Assembly (NCBI RefSeq): GCF_046630445.1
Contig: NC_092341.1
Location: forward strand, 30,518,001 to 30,582,000
Length of the DNA stretch: 64,000 bases
Reading direction: 5' to 3'
From: Rutidosis leptorrhynchoides
Taxonomy: Eukaryota; Streptophyta; Magnoliopsida; Asterales; Asteraceae
In this document: in pieces, positions 1 to 10,095 of the stretch
Layout: each line of letters opens with the position of its first letter
How positions within the stretch are numbered: position 1 is the stretch's first letter
Position numbers and translations under genes: made by a program
Notes under the pieces: model-generated
The model's input: the letters and a program-made list of their open reading frames with translations, nothing else
Told to the model about the DNA's origin: nothing
The model's database searches: none

Positions 1-486
1 CTTCTTTAATGGACTTGTTAGCCCACTCTACTTAACTAAATGGATTATCTAGCCCAACACATGCAAGTATCACTTACAAACTTAACTAAATTGATTAAAG
101 ACTTATGGAATCTAGTTACACATCTACTTCCCATGCACATACACCTAATATCCATCTTTTTAAGCCTTTACATGCTAGTGACTAGTGAATAATCTCCCTC
201 CCCCTCTTGCTTGTTGAACCGTCGGCCTCCAAGGGGTTTAAGGGAGTTCAAATCTTTTTTTTTATCACTTGTTACTTACATACTTCACTAGTTCCATTTC
301 ATTTTACACACACACATCAAACTTACTTCTTTTCTCTCAAAGATTGTAAGTAACTTGAACAACTTTCTTCTCTTCTTTTCCTCCCTAAAAACTGAACCAA
401 ACATCTCATACATCATCATCTTTTGTTCTTTGTTGTTGTTTAATTCTTTGTAGTTGTTAGTTGTTGTTATTTACTTACTAATTACT

Positions 487-683
487 AAGAATCAAACTCT
501 TTAGTTTGATTCTTCATATCAACTTGTTCATACAAGACATACAAGAACATAAACTTTCTAGTTTATGTTCTACACCAAATGTTTTAAAAGATTAAAGTCA
601 TGTGTTGTAAAATTATACTTGTAATTCATGTTGTAAACTTAAAAGTTTACATTCTTAAAGATCAAGCTTTGGCTTGAATCTTT
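487..683 (+). other. Hairpin cluster inside El1 LTR
   Basis: Short inverted repeats follow one another. At 487-514 and 544-571 there are two perfect 12-bp stems, each with a 4-base loop (CTTT and TTCT). At 632-651 there is an 8-bp stem with loop TAAA, and at 657-683 a stem with one bulge. A further one with bulges lies near 848-875. The first three and the last share an inner stem AACT...AGTT. The 3' LTR repeats the set from 15340. No protein is encoded here, so the structure suggests a role at RNA or DNA level, which is inference. Confidence 0.75.
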
Positions 684-2219
684 AAAGTATGAACAACCAT
701 GACTTGTTACTTGTATATTTAGTTTATTTCTTCATTTCTTGCATCTTTAAATTTGTGATTTATGTTGTTCTTGGTCAAATGTTACTAGTTAACTTTGATC
801 TCATTTTTTTCTTGAACAAAAGTTAACTTTAAAGGTTCAAGAACATAGAAGTGTAACTCTTTAGTTATAACTTCATACACTTGTGTTAGATTTAACTTAA
901 TAACTTTAGATCTGGACTTTTGGGTCTTGGATCTTCAAGATCTAACTAAGAACTATGTTCTACATCTTAAGATCTTGATTAGTTAGTTTACTTTCAAGTT
1001 TGTAGTTCAATATTACTTTTATAGTTCATGTATGTGTTAAATCTAAGACTTTGATGTAACTTTGGTTCAATAAACTACATACAACACTTAATTGAGTTGT
1101 GCTACTTGTATTAGACTTACACTTGGGTTATGATGGTCAAAACTTGGTAAAGATGATGTAAACACATCAACGAGTTGTACACTTGAAGCTATATGCATCA
1201 AGGATGAGAACCGTGATAAGCATCGAGTACCAAGAAACCCCGGAACCTACAGTTTTACTGTTTCTGTGTCTGACCCATACAACCCTACTGTAAAGATGAT
1301 TTTCAGATATCTCTATTCGAGTAGATAACTTTTCATTTAGGACTCGTCTTAATCCGAGTTACGGTTTAGGATTTATGGCCCTCCGATCGTCACTATGTCC
1401 TTTTAACGTTGTGCTGAAAATTCTGACCTACTCCCACTTAGACCGTCGCCACGGTCAAACAAAGATGATTTTGCTTCTGGGATTTTTATCACAACTAAAG
1501 GACTCATATACGGAGCCATGGCCACTGGTCTCACCTTATTTCATTAGGTTTAGAGGCCGTGGTGATTGACCGAATTCAGCCTTTGTTTTAAACTTCTTTC
1601 ATGAACGAAACTTACTTTACACCTTTTGTTTGATGATGAATGATGATGAACTTTAAGACCTAATTTACTTACATTTAAACCTATTGGGACAATTTACTGA
1701 CTTAGTACTATTTGACTTAGGTTGAGGACTTTCCGGACCTACGTACTTGCTTATTTCCCGACTCGACTTTACCACTACTTTACTACTGTGAGTTATAGCA
1801 TCCCTTTTTACTTTAACTATTTTGGGAACTGAGAATACATGCGCATTTTACGTTTTACATACTAGGCACGAGTACTTATCTTATATATGTGTGGGTTATA
1901 CAACAGCATAAACATTCCCTTTAGCTCGGTAACGTTTAGTCATTGGTTTTTGAACCGGTGAACGCGAATCTTAGATATGGATCCATAGGGTTTGACATCC
2001 CCACTCGGGCTAGTCGCGCTAGCATTTAACGAATGTTTAATACTTTGTAAACATACGCACTTGCCAAGTGTACTTTCAGGGGGTATAAACGTTAAGTTAG
2101 TTACCAAGTGCCCACAGTTAAACATATACTTTATCATACTGTTTTGAAACGCTCTTTGTAGCACTGAAATCTCGTGGCCTACCTTAAATACTGTTATACT
2201 TAAACTATAGCTCACCGAC

Positions 2220-2275
2220 CTTTGTGTTGACATTTTTAAGCATGTTTTTCTCAGGTGCTTAAGGTTGCTTCCGCT
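2220..2275 (+). promoter_or_regulatory. Conserved LTR core with splice-acceptor-like end
   Basis: The stretch reads GTGTTGAC, then TTTTTAAGCATG, then TTTTTCTCAG|GTG, then GCTTCCGCTGT. The same order of blocks recurs in the LTRs of El2 (about 20651-20720 and 30511-30580) and, inverted, El3 (about 31709-31790), although the rest of these LTRs is much diverged. TTCTCAG/GTG resembles a splice junction. Confidence 0.5.
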
Positions 2276-2576
2276 GTATACTAGTCTTGCTGTAGACACC
2301 CGCTACTCTAGAGTTATCACCGCATGAACTGTTTATCTTGCATTCATAACTTTAATACTTTTGAACTATGATTTGTAACGACCTAAGGGTCACGTACTAT
2401 TATCTTTGCTTCCATTCCTAGAAGCATACTTTTGATGTAAAACATTTGACGTTAGTTATGATGTCACCTTTTATCTTGAATGCAAACTTGTTTTGAAATA
2501 GCATATAGTGTTTGACCTTGTAATGTTCCTGTTGTTGATGATTTGTACATGATGGTTTTGTACGGGGTATCACATT

Positions 2577-2588
2577 TGGTATCAGAGC
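2577..2588 (+). promoter_or_regulatory. El1 primer binding site
   Basis: TGGTATCAGAGC is the usual plant initiator tRNA-Met primer site. It starts two bases after the LTR end, which fixes the 5' LTR boundary. Confidence 0.92.
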
Positions 2589-2912
2589 ATTGGTTGTATT
2601 GAATTAGGTTGCATTAGTGAGTCTAAGACCGACCCGAGTAGGATTCACTAATAGGACTAATCTACAACTTGCTAGTTTACTTGTTTCCGCTGAACTTACT
2701 GCATGCTGCTGCTTACTTTTACTGCTATATGCCGTATGCTACTACATGATTTCACTACTGCATGATATTACTTGCTTTCGATTGCATGCCACTTCTGTAC
2801 GATTTACTGTTATTGCCATGCTATTTACCGTTATACATGATTTAGACTATTGGCCTAATACGTGCTTGCTTTATGACTTACTGACATGGAAAATTTATTT
2901 TTCCTTGTTCAG

Positions 2913-3743
2913 ATGTCGGATATTCCTCCTGCTATCATTTTGGGCAGTTCAGACACTTCAGCCACTTCACCTGCCACTGTTGCCGATCCCCCGATCCCGT
3001 CAGCGACACACTCTAGTGACCCCAGCACTTCATCTTCCGGAGCTAGCAGCCATGTACCTGCCCCAGTGGTTACTACAGATGGAGCCCAGGACCCCCCGGA
3101 GATTCCAGCTCCATCTGCCCCAGGACCCTCGGGGTCACAGCCTCGCTCCGGTGATGTTGTGATTCCCGCGAAATTTGGGGAGGGTCCATTCCGTAACCAG
3201 TATCGCCATTGGTGCCGACGCGCCCCTGACGGACATCTCGTGCCTATCCCGCCTTTTAGATACCGACAGATGATGGCCGCCCGAGGAGAGCCAGTACAGC
3301 CACCCGTGCAGCCACCTCCACACGATTCAGATGATCCTTCATCCGACGACTCATCTACAGACGACTCTAGTGACGATGACTCCGACGAGGAGGACCCCGA
3401 TGATGCACCTGTTCAGCCACCCTCCACCCCGCCGAAGAAGCGGTATCGCTTCGACGGTACCATTATTCCAGGGATCAACAGAGGTCGAGCATTCACTGAC
3501 GCATTTGGTCGGCGTCGTAGGGTTACCGCCCGTAAGCAGCTTGTGCCGTATCCGACTGATCCTTTCATCTGTAAGCCTTACCGCCTCGCAGCCTCTACTT
3601 CTGGAGTCGGACCGTCAGCACCACCAGCTCCACCAGCACCACCCGTACCGACTGCACCGCCTGCCCCACCCACTCCCTCTGTCGAGGAACTGATGAGGGA
3701 GGTGGAGATCCTCTGTGCTCGGGTAACTGAGCTCGAGGACTAG
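2913..3743 (+). CDS. El1 leader ORF, acidic and proline-rich, function unknown
   Basis: Open frame of 276 codons from the ATG at 2913, or 285 from an in-frame ATG at 2886. I prefer 2913 because TTTTTCCTTGTTCAG, a good splice acceptor, ends exactly before it; the related El3 copy keeps both ATGs. The protein starts MSDIPP, has a Ser/Thr/Pro-rich N-terminal third, a short conserved block around FRNQYRHWCRR and IPPFRYR, an Asp/Ser-rich acidic tract, a basic stretch (FGRRRRVTARK), a Pro/Ala tract and a short C-terminal helix (VEELMREVEILCARVTELED) that looks like a coiled coil. I recognise no known domain. It lies between PBS and gag, where chromoviruses normally have no ORF. Confidence 0.75.
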   Translation: MSDIPPAIILGSSDTSATSPATVADPPIPSATHSSDPSTSSSGASSHVPAPVVTTDGAQDPPEIPAPSAPGPSGSQPRSGDVVIPAKFGEGPFRNQYRHWCRRAPDGHLVPIPPFRYRQMMAARGEPVQPPVQPPPHDSDDPSSDDSSTDDSSDDDSDEEDPDDAPVQPPSTPPKKRYRFDGTIIPGINRGRAFTDAFGRRRRVTARKQLVPYPTDPFICKPYRLAASTSGVGPSAPPAPPAPPVPTAPPAPPTPSVEELMREVEILCARVTELED

Positions 3744-4080
3744 ATGTCCCATGTATTGGACATCCTACACCCACCTTCACCATAGGACTTTTGTAGTAGA
3801 TTCCATTATGTAATCTAGCTGTAGTTTTATGTTTCACTTATGTATTGTACGAACTTATACAGATGTATGCAACTTATTATTATTAATGAATGGAACTTTG
3901 CGTTATTTAATTCTTGCACGATGTTCTATTTACGTTACTATATGATTCTGTGGTATTTGTACCTAGATGCGTTACTTAATAAACATGTGATGTGTTGATT
4001 CCATGTTGGTTACATATACTGTATTATTACTATTTGCATACTGGATTTTGACTTGAGTCAAAATTTTTGTTTAGAACATC
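3744..4080 (+). other. El1 leader between leader ORF and gag
   Basis: No ORF. It ends in TTTTTGTTTAG shortly before the gag ATG at 4081, again an acceptor-like sequence. Confidence 0.5.
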
Positions 4081-4105
4081 ATGGCCAACGGACGATCAAC
4101 ATCAA

Positions 4106-4597
4106 TGATCATATACATAGCATTGTATATGTATATTTTATTGGCTAAAAGCTAAAGGTAGAACTACGCGAATTATAAGGCAAAGCTATGCAATATTCGC
4201 TAAAAATAAGCATAGCGGTTATGTTTTCGCATTAATGCAAGACCGCGGTTTAATCCGCTGAGTTTCCGCGGATAGTTAAGTAACTTGCAGACCGCGGATA
4301 TTTCGAATCCTATAAATAGGGAGCTTGGCCTCTCATTTATAGGTTGTTGATTCTCTGCCATTTTGCCCAAGTCTTTGTAATTTCCACTTGTGATCTTGCC
4401 CAAGGGATTTTTACACCGCGCAAAGGTGAAATATGCTAATTAACAATCAAGACCGGGTCGGGGTGATTGATCACTTGATAGTTAAAGTGAAAGACGATCA
4501 TCGGGGCCCAAAATAATCATCAAACAATCCATCCTCCATTATAATCTTATTGCACTCAATCCGTAATTATGTAACATCGCAAATTATGGATTGATCA
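4106..4597 (+). repeat. Tat element 5' LTR
   Basis: Begins TGATCATATAC and ends ATTGATCA. TATAAATAG near 4310 is a good TATA box, and the start of transcription probably lies shortly after it. Confidence 0.93.
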
Positions 4598-4599
4598 AT

Positions 4600-4616
4600 T
4601 GGCGCCATCCGTGGGA
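4600..4616 (+). promoter_or_regulatory. Tat element primer binding site
   Basis: TGGCGCCATCCGTGGGA sits just after the LTR end and resembles the TGGCGCC-type primer sites usual in the Tat and Athila groups. The priming tRNA is not certain. Confidence 0.75.
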
Positions 4617-4619
4617 CAT

Positions 4620-7392
4620 ATAAATGTTTTCTGGATGTGGCAAGAGGTTATCATCAGATTCCTATGGCGCAAGAAGACGCAGATAAAACCGCATTTCATA
4701 CGGGCAAAGGCATATATTGCTATATAATGATGCCTTTTGGTTTAATCAATACGGGTGCGACATATCAACGGTTGATTGATATCGCGTTTGATAAACAAAT
4801 AGGGCGTAATCTTGAAGCTTATGTAGATGATTTAGTCATCAAAAGCATGACGCAAGAGTGAATCATTGAAGATATGCGCGAAACATTTGACAAGTTGCGG
4901 AAAATAAACATGAAGCTTAATCCGCTAAAATGTAGTTTTGGCGAAACGGAGGGGAAATTTTTGGGATATCTTGTTACAGAACAAGGTATTCAAGCCAATC
5001 CAAAAAAGATCGCGACCATAGAAAATATGACCGCGCCAAAAACGATTAAGGAAGTGCAAAGTTTGACGGGAAAATTAGCAGCATTAACGCGTTTCTTCTC
5101 TAAAGTCGCTGAAAGGCAGTTGCCATTTTTCAAAACCCTAAAAGGTTGCTTGAAGCAAAAGAATTTTGTTTGGTCCAGCGAAGCAGAATCTGCATTTCAA
5201 GAGATGAAAAAGTTGTTAAAAACTTTGCCTACACTAACAGCGCCGGTTCATGGCGAAACTCTTTATCTTTATATCTCAGTAGCAAACGAAGCTTTTGGCT
5301 CAGTTTTGATAGCGGAAAGGAACAAAATACAAAAGCCAGTGTATTTTGTTAGTAAAGCTCTTACGGGAAGTGAAATTAACTATGCGCCGATTGAAAAGTT
5401 TGTGTATGCGCTCATTTTAACAACGCGAAGGCTACGAAGATATTTTCAAGGGCATCCGGTGCATGTATTAACTAATCTGCCAATTAGGCAAGTCTTAACA
5501 AAGCCAGAGATATCTGGTAGACTCGCATTATGGGCGGTAGAATTAGGTGCTTATCAAATATCTTACCTTCCGCGTAGCGCTTAGAAACGACAAGTTATGG
5601 CGGATTATCTCGCTGAACTGTCTGGAGAGTTAGAGGTGATTAACGAGTGAGCCGCACTAAAACCTGAACACGGTGAAACCTGGGACTTATTTACTAATGG
5701 TGCTTCGTGTACAGAAGGTGCAGGTGCGGGTTTAGTTTTGGCAAGTTCAAGTGGTGAGGAGCATACTTATGCTATGCAGTTTAATTTTGACGTGACAAAC
5801 AATGAGGCAGAGTATGAGGCATTGCTCGCAAGCTTAAATATTGCGCGAAAGATGAATATTGTTAAGTTGCGTGCATTCACGAATTCGCAGCTAGTATCAA
5901 ATCAGTTTAGCGGAACTTTTGAAGCACATGATCCTTCTATGCAGAAGTACTTGCAGTTATTAAAGGAAACTGCAGCTCGTTTTGAACATTTTGAACTCGC
6001 GCAAGTTCCAAGAAGTCAAAACAAGAAAGCGGATGCTTTAAGCAAATTAGCCGCTTTAACTTTTTCGCATTTTCAAAAGCAAGTATGGGTTGAAGAATTG
6101 CCAAGTAAGTCGATAGATAGTGACTTGATGGTTGCATCTGTTATAGAAGAACAGCTAAACTGGATGGAGCCAATCCTACAATATATCCGTAGTAATATTC
6201 TGCCAGAGGATAGTCGCGAAGCTCGTTTAGTGCGAGAGCGAGCGCCAATGTATATCATTCAAGATGATATCTTATATCGCAAATCATACTGCGGACCAAT
6301 GATGCGATGTGTTGGCCCAATTGACACAGAAATGATTGTTGAAGAAGTACATAATGGTACTTGTGCACTGCATTCTGGTTACAAAACTATCGCAGCAAAA
6401 ATTATGCGGCTAGGATAATTTTGGCCATCCCTATACCGCGATGTAGCTAAAATTGTTAAACACTATAAAAGTTGCTAACGGCATGCTCCGCAGAATCGAA
6501 TGCCGCGACATGACATGATCCCCGTTAATTCGCCGTGGCCATTTAATAAATGGGCTATTGACATTGTAGGGCCATTTCCTGCAGGGCCCGGCAATGTTAA
6601 ATTTCTCATCGTTGCAATCGATTATTTTACCAAATGGGTTGAAGCTAAGGCAGTTCGCACTATTACTGGTGTGCAAGTGCTAAATTTTGTTTGGGAATAC
6701 ATTGTTTGCTGGTTTGGTATTCCGCGAGAATTGGTTAGCGATAACGGTGCACAAATAGCGAAAGATCCTTTCAAGACATGGTGCACTGATCTAAATATAA
6801 TACAAATTTTACGTCAGTGGCGCACCCGCAAGCCAATGGACTGTGCGAAGTAACCAACCGCGATATTGTCAGTGGTATTAAAAAGAGGTTATGTGAAAGG
6901 CGAACTGGTTGGGTAGATGAATTACCCAATGTGTTATGGGCACATCGCACTACTTTCAAAAAGAGTACAGGTGAAACACCTTTTAGTTTGGTGTATGGTT
7001 CTGAGGCAGTAATCCCCGCAAAAATTCTGGTACCAATGCATCGAATTGCTAACTTTGATGACGAATCAAATGATGTTGCGTTGAGCGAAAATCTAAATTT
7101 CATAGAAGAGCGGAGATTAATGGCGGCTATCAGAGAAGCGAATAATAAACAGCGAATCGCTAAATATTATAATAAAAGAGTGCGTGCTTTATCCTTCGCT
7201 ATAGGTGAATGGGTGCTGCGAAATAATGAAGCAAGCAGAGCAGAAAAGCCTGGTAAATTGGGTCCTAATTGGGAAGGCCCTTATCAGATTGTGGCAATTA
7301 ATGCGGCAGGATCATATAAGCTCGCAGATATGGAAGGGCGAACTTTACCTAATGCATGGCATGCTGTTTTGTTAAAGCGATATTATGCATAG
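4620..7392 (+). pseudogene. Tat element pol region (fossil)
   Basis: Approximate parts: reverse transcriptase about 4630-5090 (AYVDDLVIKS, GYHQIPMAQED), Ty3-type RNase H about 5200-5570, a second archaeal-type RNase H about 5680-6060 (NNEAEYEALLASL, KADALSKLA), then integrase with core about 6540-6850 and C-terminal part to 7392. The second RNase H is the diagnostic trait of the Tat group. Broken, with several breaks. Confidence 0.88.
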
Positions 7393-7995
7393 TTTTGCGG
7401 AAACTATCAGATATATATGTATCAAGTGCGAAATTGGATACAAGGCATATGGCTAATGTACTTATTAAGTGTTCTTGTTTTTAATTTTTTGCAAGTCTTG
7501 ATCACACTTGACGAAATTTCAAAAATAAACACTTAAAAAAGTATGCGAAAAGCTTAAATATTAAATGCGAATAGTTATGAAACGTTTTGCAGTCTGTTTC
7601 ATAATGATATAGTATTTCGCAGTGTTTAAAAAGCAAAGTGATGAAATTGCCCACTTTAGCATGCAAATTATTGCGAAAGGAGTGATATATCCTAAATATT
7701 TGATCTTGCCAATATTTAGATGCTTCACAATGCTAATTAATAGCCTAAGGATCATTTCGGTGGACTTAGAAGATTCATAACGTATACGCATATACGCATA
7801 CAAATTGTTTCGCAAAAGTACGCGCTTATTATGTGCACAATAATAAGAGCTGGAAATTGCAAAGGACAAGTTTGTGTTATGAATATTGTTGATAAGAGCG
7901 CTATATAAATAAAGAGTACTCGCGAATAAATATGAAAAAATAAAGTCGCATTGACAACTGCGCAGAGATAGCTGCGCGCTAATTTTTACAATATT
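7393..7995 (+). other. Tat element spacer after integrase
   Basis: AT-rich, without a convincing ORF on either strand. It separates integrase from the convergent antisense ORF, as in other Tat elements. Confidence 0.5.
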
Positions 7996-9250
7996 TTATT
8001 CTAGCTTAGACAAGTCAAGATCTAAGATGTCTTTTAAAGTGACATAATCTTGTTGACTTATTGCAGTAACTTTGTTGATTGGAATATCTGCTAAGCTTGC
8101 TTGTGCGGTAGCAGCTGCTTCGCGTGCATCTGCAAGTGAACAAATTCGATCTCCAATGTCGGGAGGTAGTGGATCTGTTATGGTGCAATGTGGAGCAATT
8201 TCATCCAGAAATTCTACTCTCTCGCGCAGTCGTAAAGCAGCTGCATAAGTGGAAAATAGAACATTCACGGGACGTGAATTGAGAACCTTTTTAGCAAACT
8301 CCGGTAGGTGTTGGCGGAGTTGTGTGAACTCAAGCTTTGCGGAAGCTGCTGTGGCCACAGCAGTGTCTCTCTCTGCAGTAAGTCTTGAAACCTCCTCTTG
8401 CAATGAAGAAATTGTGGTTTCAAAACTCTTTTCTTTGTCAGCTGCAGTAGACACCTGTAGCTTCAATTCATCTACCGCGGTTTTAGCTGCGGTGAGCTCA
8501 TAGGAGAGATCAACACAGCGTTTCCCGCTGTTTTCAGCCTTAATTCTCTCAGCATTGTACTTCTGTTGTTCAGCTCCAAGCACATTGAAAAATTGTTCTT
8601 GGCGGCATATCATATCGTACGCCGAGTTGAAGCACATATAGAAGTTTTGCACGAAACTGTTGTGCGCATCAAGCGCAGAAAGTTTGGAGAATTCGCGGCG
8701 AAGCTCGCCGGGAATTGCTAATTTCATTTGCTGACACTGATCCAGAGCAGTGCTAGTAGATGTATAGGTATAACTGGATAGGCCGTCAATCCGCACTCCA
8801 TAAGAATCAGGGGGAGTGCAAAGTAGCTCGGTGATTTGTGCCGCAGAATCTGGGCTAGGAAACACCAGGTTAAAGGGCGAGTCTCCTGCAAAAAATGCAA
8901 ATGTTATATCAATAAACGTACATATTTCATAAAATGATATGCGCTAAACATGATTGATTCATACCAGTTTGGTGGCCTCCTTCATAATCCGTTATGACCG
9001 GGTTATCGTATAAATGAGTGCTTTGCTTAAGCTTCTTGCTCTGCATTGATGGCGGTGTTTGAAATGGTCGTTTTGCAGAGCCTGTTTGTGATGACGGTGA
9101 CTTTGTCGTCAAATCAACAAGGGGAATGGCCTGTTTCTCCTGTTTGATTTGATGACCAGAGGATGACGCCGATTTAGCCTCCGGGCTAGTTAGCAATTTG
9201 TTAATCAAGGCGTTGGGGTCCACCTTGCGATCGACTTCGTCAATCTTCAT
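7996..9250 (-). CDS. Tat-type antisense ORF (two blocks)
   Basis: Two minus-strand open blocks, about 9250-8965 and 8885-7996, lie between integrase and the 3' LTR. The first is Ser/Lys-rich with basic segments. The second carries a long heptad-like helical region (roughly the middle 120 residues, for example SSLQEEVSRLTAERDTA). The gap of about 80 bases has GT and AG ends on the minus strand and could be an intron. Tat elements such as Grande and Retand are known to carry an antisense ORF here, some annotated as 'putative gypsy-type transposon' proteins; its role is unknown. No other function can be read from the sequence. Confidence 0.7.
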
Positions 9251-9586
9251 TTTTAATTAAAATGGAGAGGTTGTGATTGAAGAATTCGTAAGGGTTAAGC
9301 GTGAAGGTATGTAATTGCGAATTGTGGTGAGGAGAGCAGATGTAGAATTAAGTGATTATGAGGCACGATATATATAGGGAAAATAAGGATGGTAATTGAT
9401 TTCATTAATTAACCGTTGTGACAACTCAAACGGTAATATTGGCTGCAATGGATAAAAACGGTAACTTTTTCCTCTAACGGTAACTAGGTTAATGTGAAAT
9501 TCCTCAATGCGAATATTGGCTGCGATAACTGCGAATTTTTAGAGTTTATCATGATACATTTGTTTCGCAATATGTATCATAATAAA
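9251..9586 (+). other. Tat element, region upstream of the antisense ORF
   Basis: No ORF. It would hold the antisense gene's promoter; GAGGCACGATATATATAGGG near 9360 contains a TATA-like box on the minus strand (CCTATATATATC). Confidence 0.35.
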
Positions 9587-9597
9587 CTGGGGGGACT
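9587..9597 (+). promoter_or_regulatory. Tat element polypurine tract
   Basis: CTGGGGGGACT directly precedes the 3' LTR and is the expected plus-strand primer. Confidence 0.8.
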
Positions 9598-10095
9598 TGA
9601 TCATATACGCATTGTATATGTATATTTTATTGGCTAAAAGCCAAAGGCAGAACTACCCGAATTATAAGGCAAAGCTATGCAATATTCGCTGAAAATAAGC
9701 ACATCGGTTATGTTTTCGCATTAATGCAAGACCGCGGTTTAATCCGCTGAGTTTCTGCGGATAGTTAAGTAACTCGCAGACCGCGGATATTTCGAATCCT
9801 ATAAATAGGGAGCTTGGCCTCTCATTTATAGGTTGTTGATTCTCTGCCATTTCTGCCATTTTGCCCAAGTCTTTGTAATTTCCACTTGTGATCTTGCCCA
9901 AGGGATTTTTACACCGCGCAAAGGTGAAATATGCTAATTAACAATCACGACCGGGTCGGGGTGGTTGATCACTTGATAGTTAAAGTGAAAGACGATCATC
10001 GGGGCCCAAAATAATCATCAAACATTCCATCCTCTATTATAATCTTATTGCACTCAATCCATAATTATGTAACATCATAAATTAAGGATTGATCA
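9598..10095 (+). repeat. Tat element 3' LTR
   Basis: Begins TGATCATATACGC and ends TTGATCA, followed by the ATCAA target duplication. It differs from the 5' copy by about 17 substitutions and two small length changes. Confidence 0.93.

Larger units (their letters stand above)
1..2574 (+). repeat. El1 5' LTR (left end outside window)
   Basis: Position 1 aligns with 14844 in the 3' LTR, so about 286 bases are missing to the left. It ends in CACA at 2574, two bases before the primer site. It holds short ORFs that are not genes, a cluster of perfect hairpins (487-683) and a conserved acceptor-like core near 2220-2275. Confidence 0.95.
4106..10095 (+). mobile_element. Ty3/gypsy Tat-type element inside El1 gag
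   Basis: Two LTRs of about 495 bases (4106-4597, 9598-10095), 5-bp target duplication ATCAA (4101-4105 and 10096-10100), a Tat-type primer site, a polypurine tract, a dual RNase H and an antisense ORF downstream of integrase. Both of the last traits are known for the Tat group (Retand, Grande, Ogre relatives). Gag and protease parts are not recognisable. It is broken, with several breaks. LTRs differ by about 3.5% by eye, roughly the same age as El1's LTRs. Confidence 0.92.

Noticed and set aside
485-685. CRISPR-like array in the LTR
   Set aside because: The hairpins are not direct repeats with equal spacers, and this is plant nuclear DNA.
1375-1569. 64-codon ORF in the El1 LTR, repeated at 16231
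   Set aside because: The repetition only reflects LTR duplication; many changes between copies are non-synonymous and no domain is seen.
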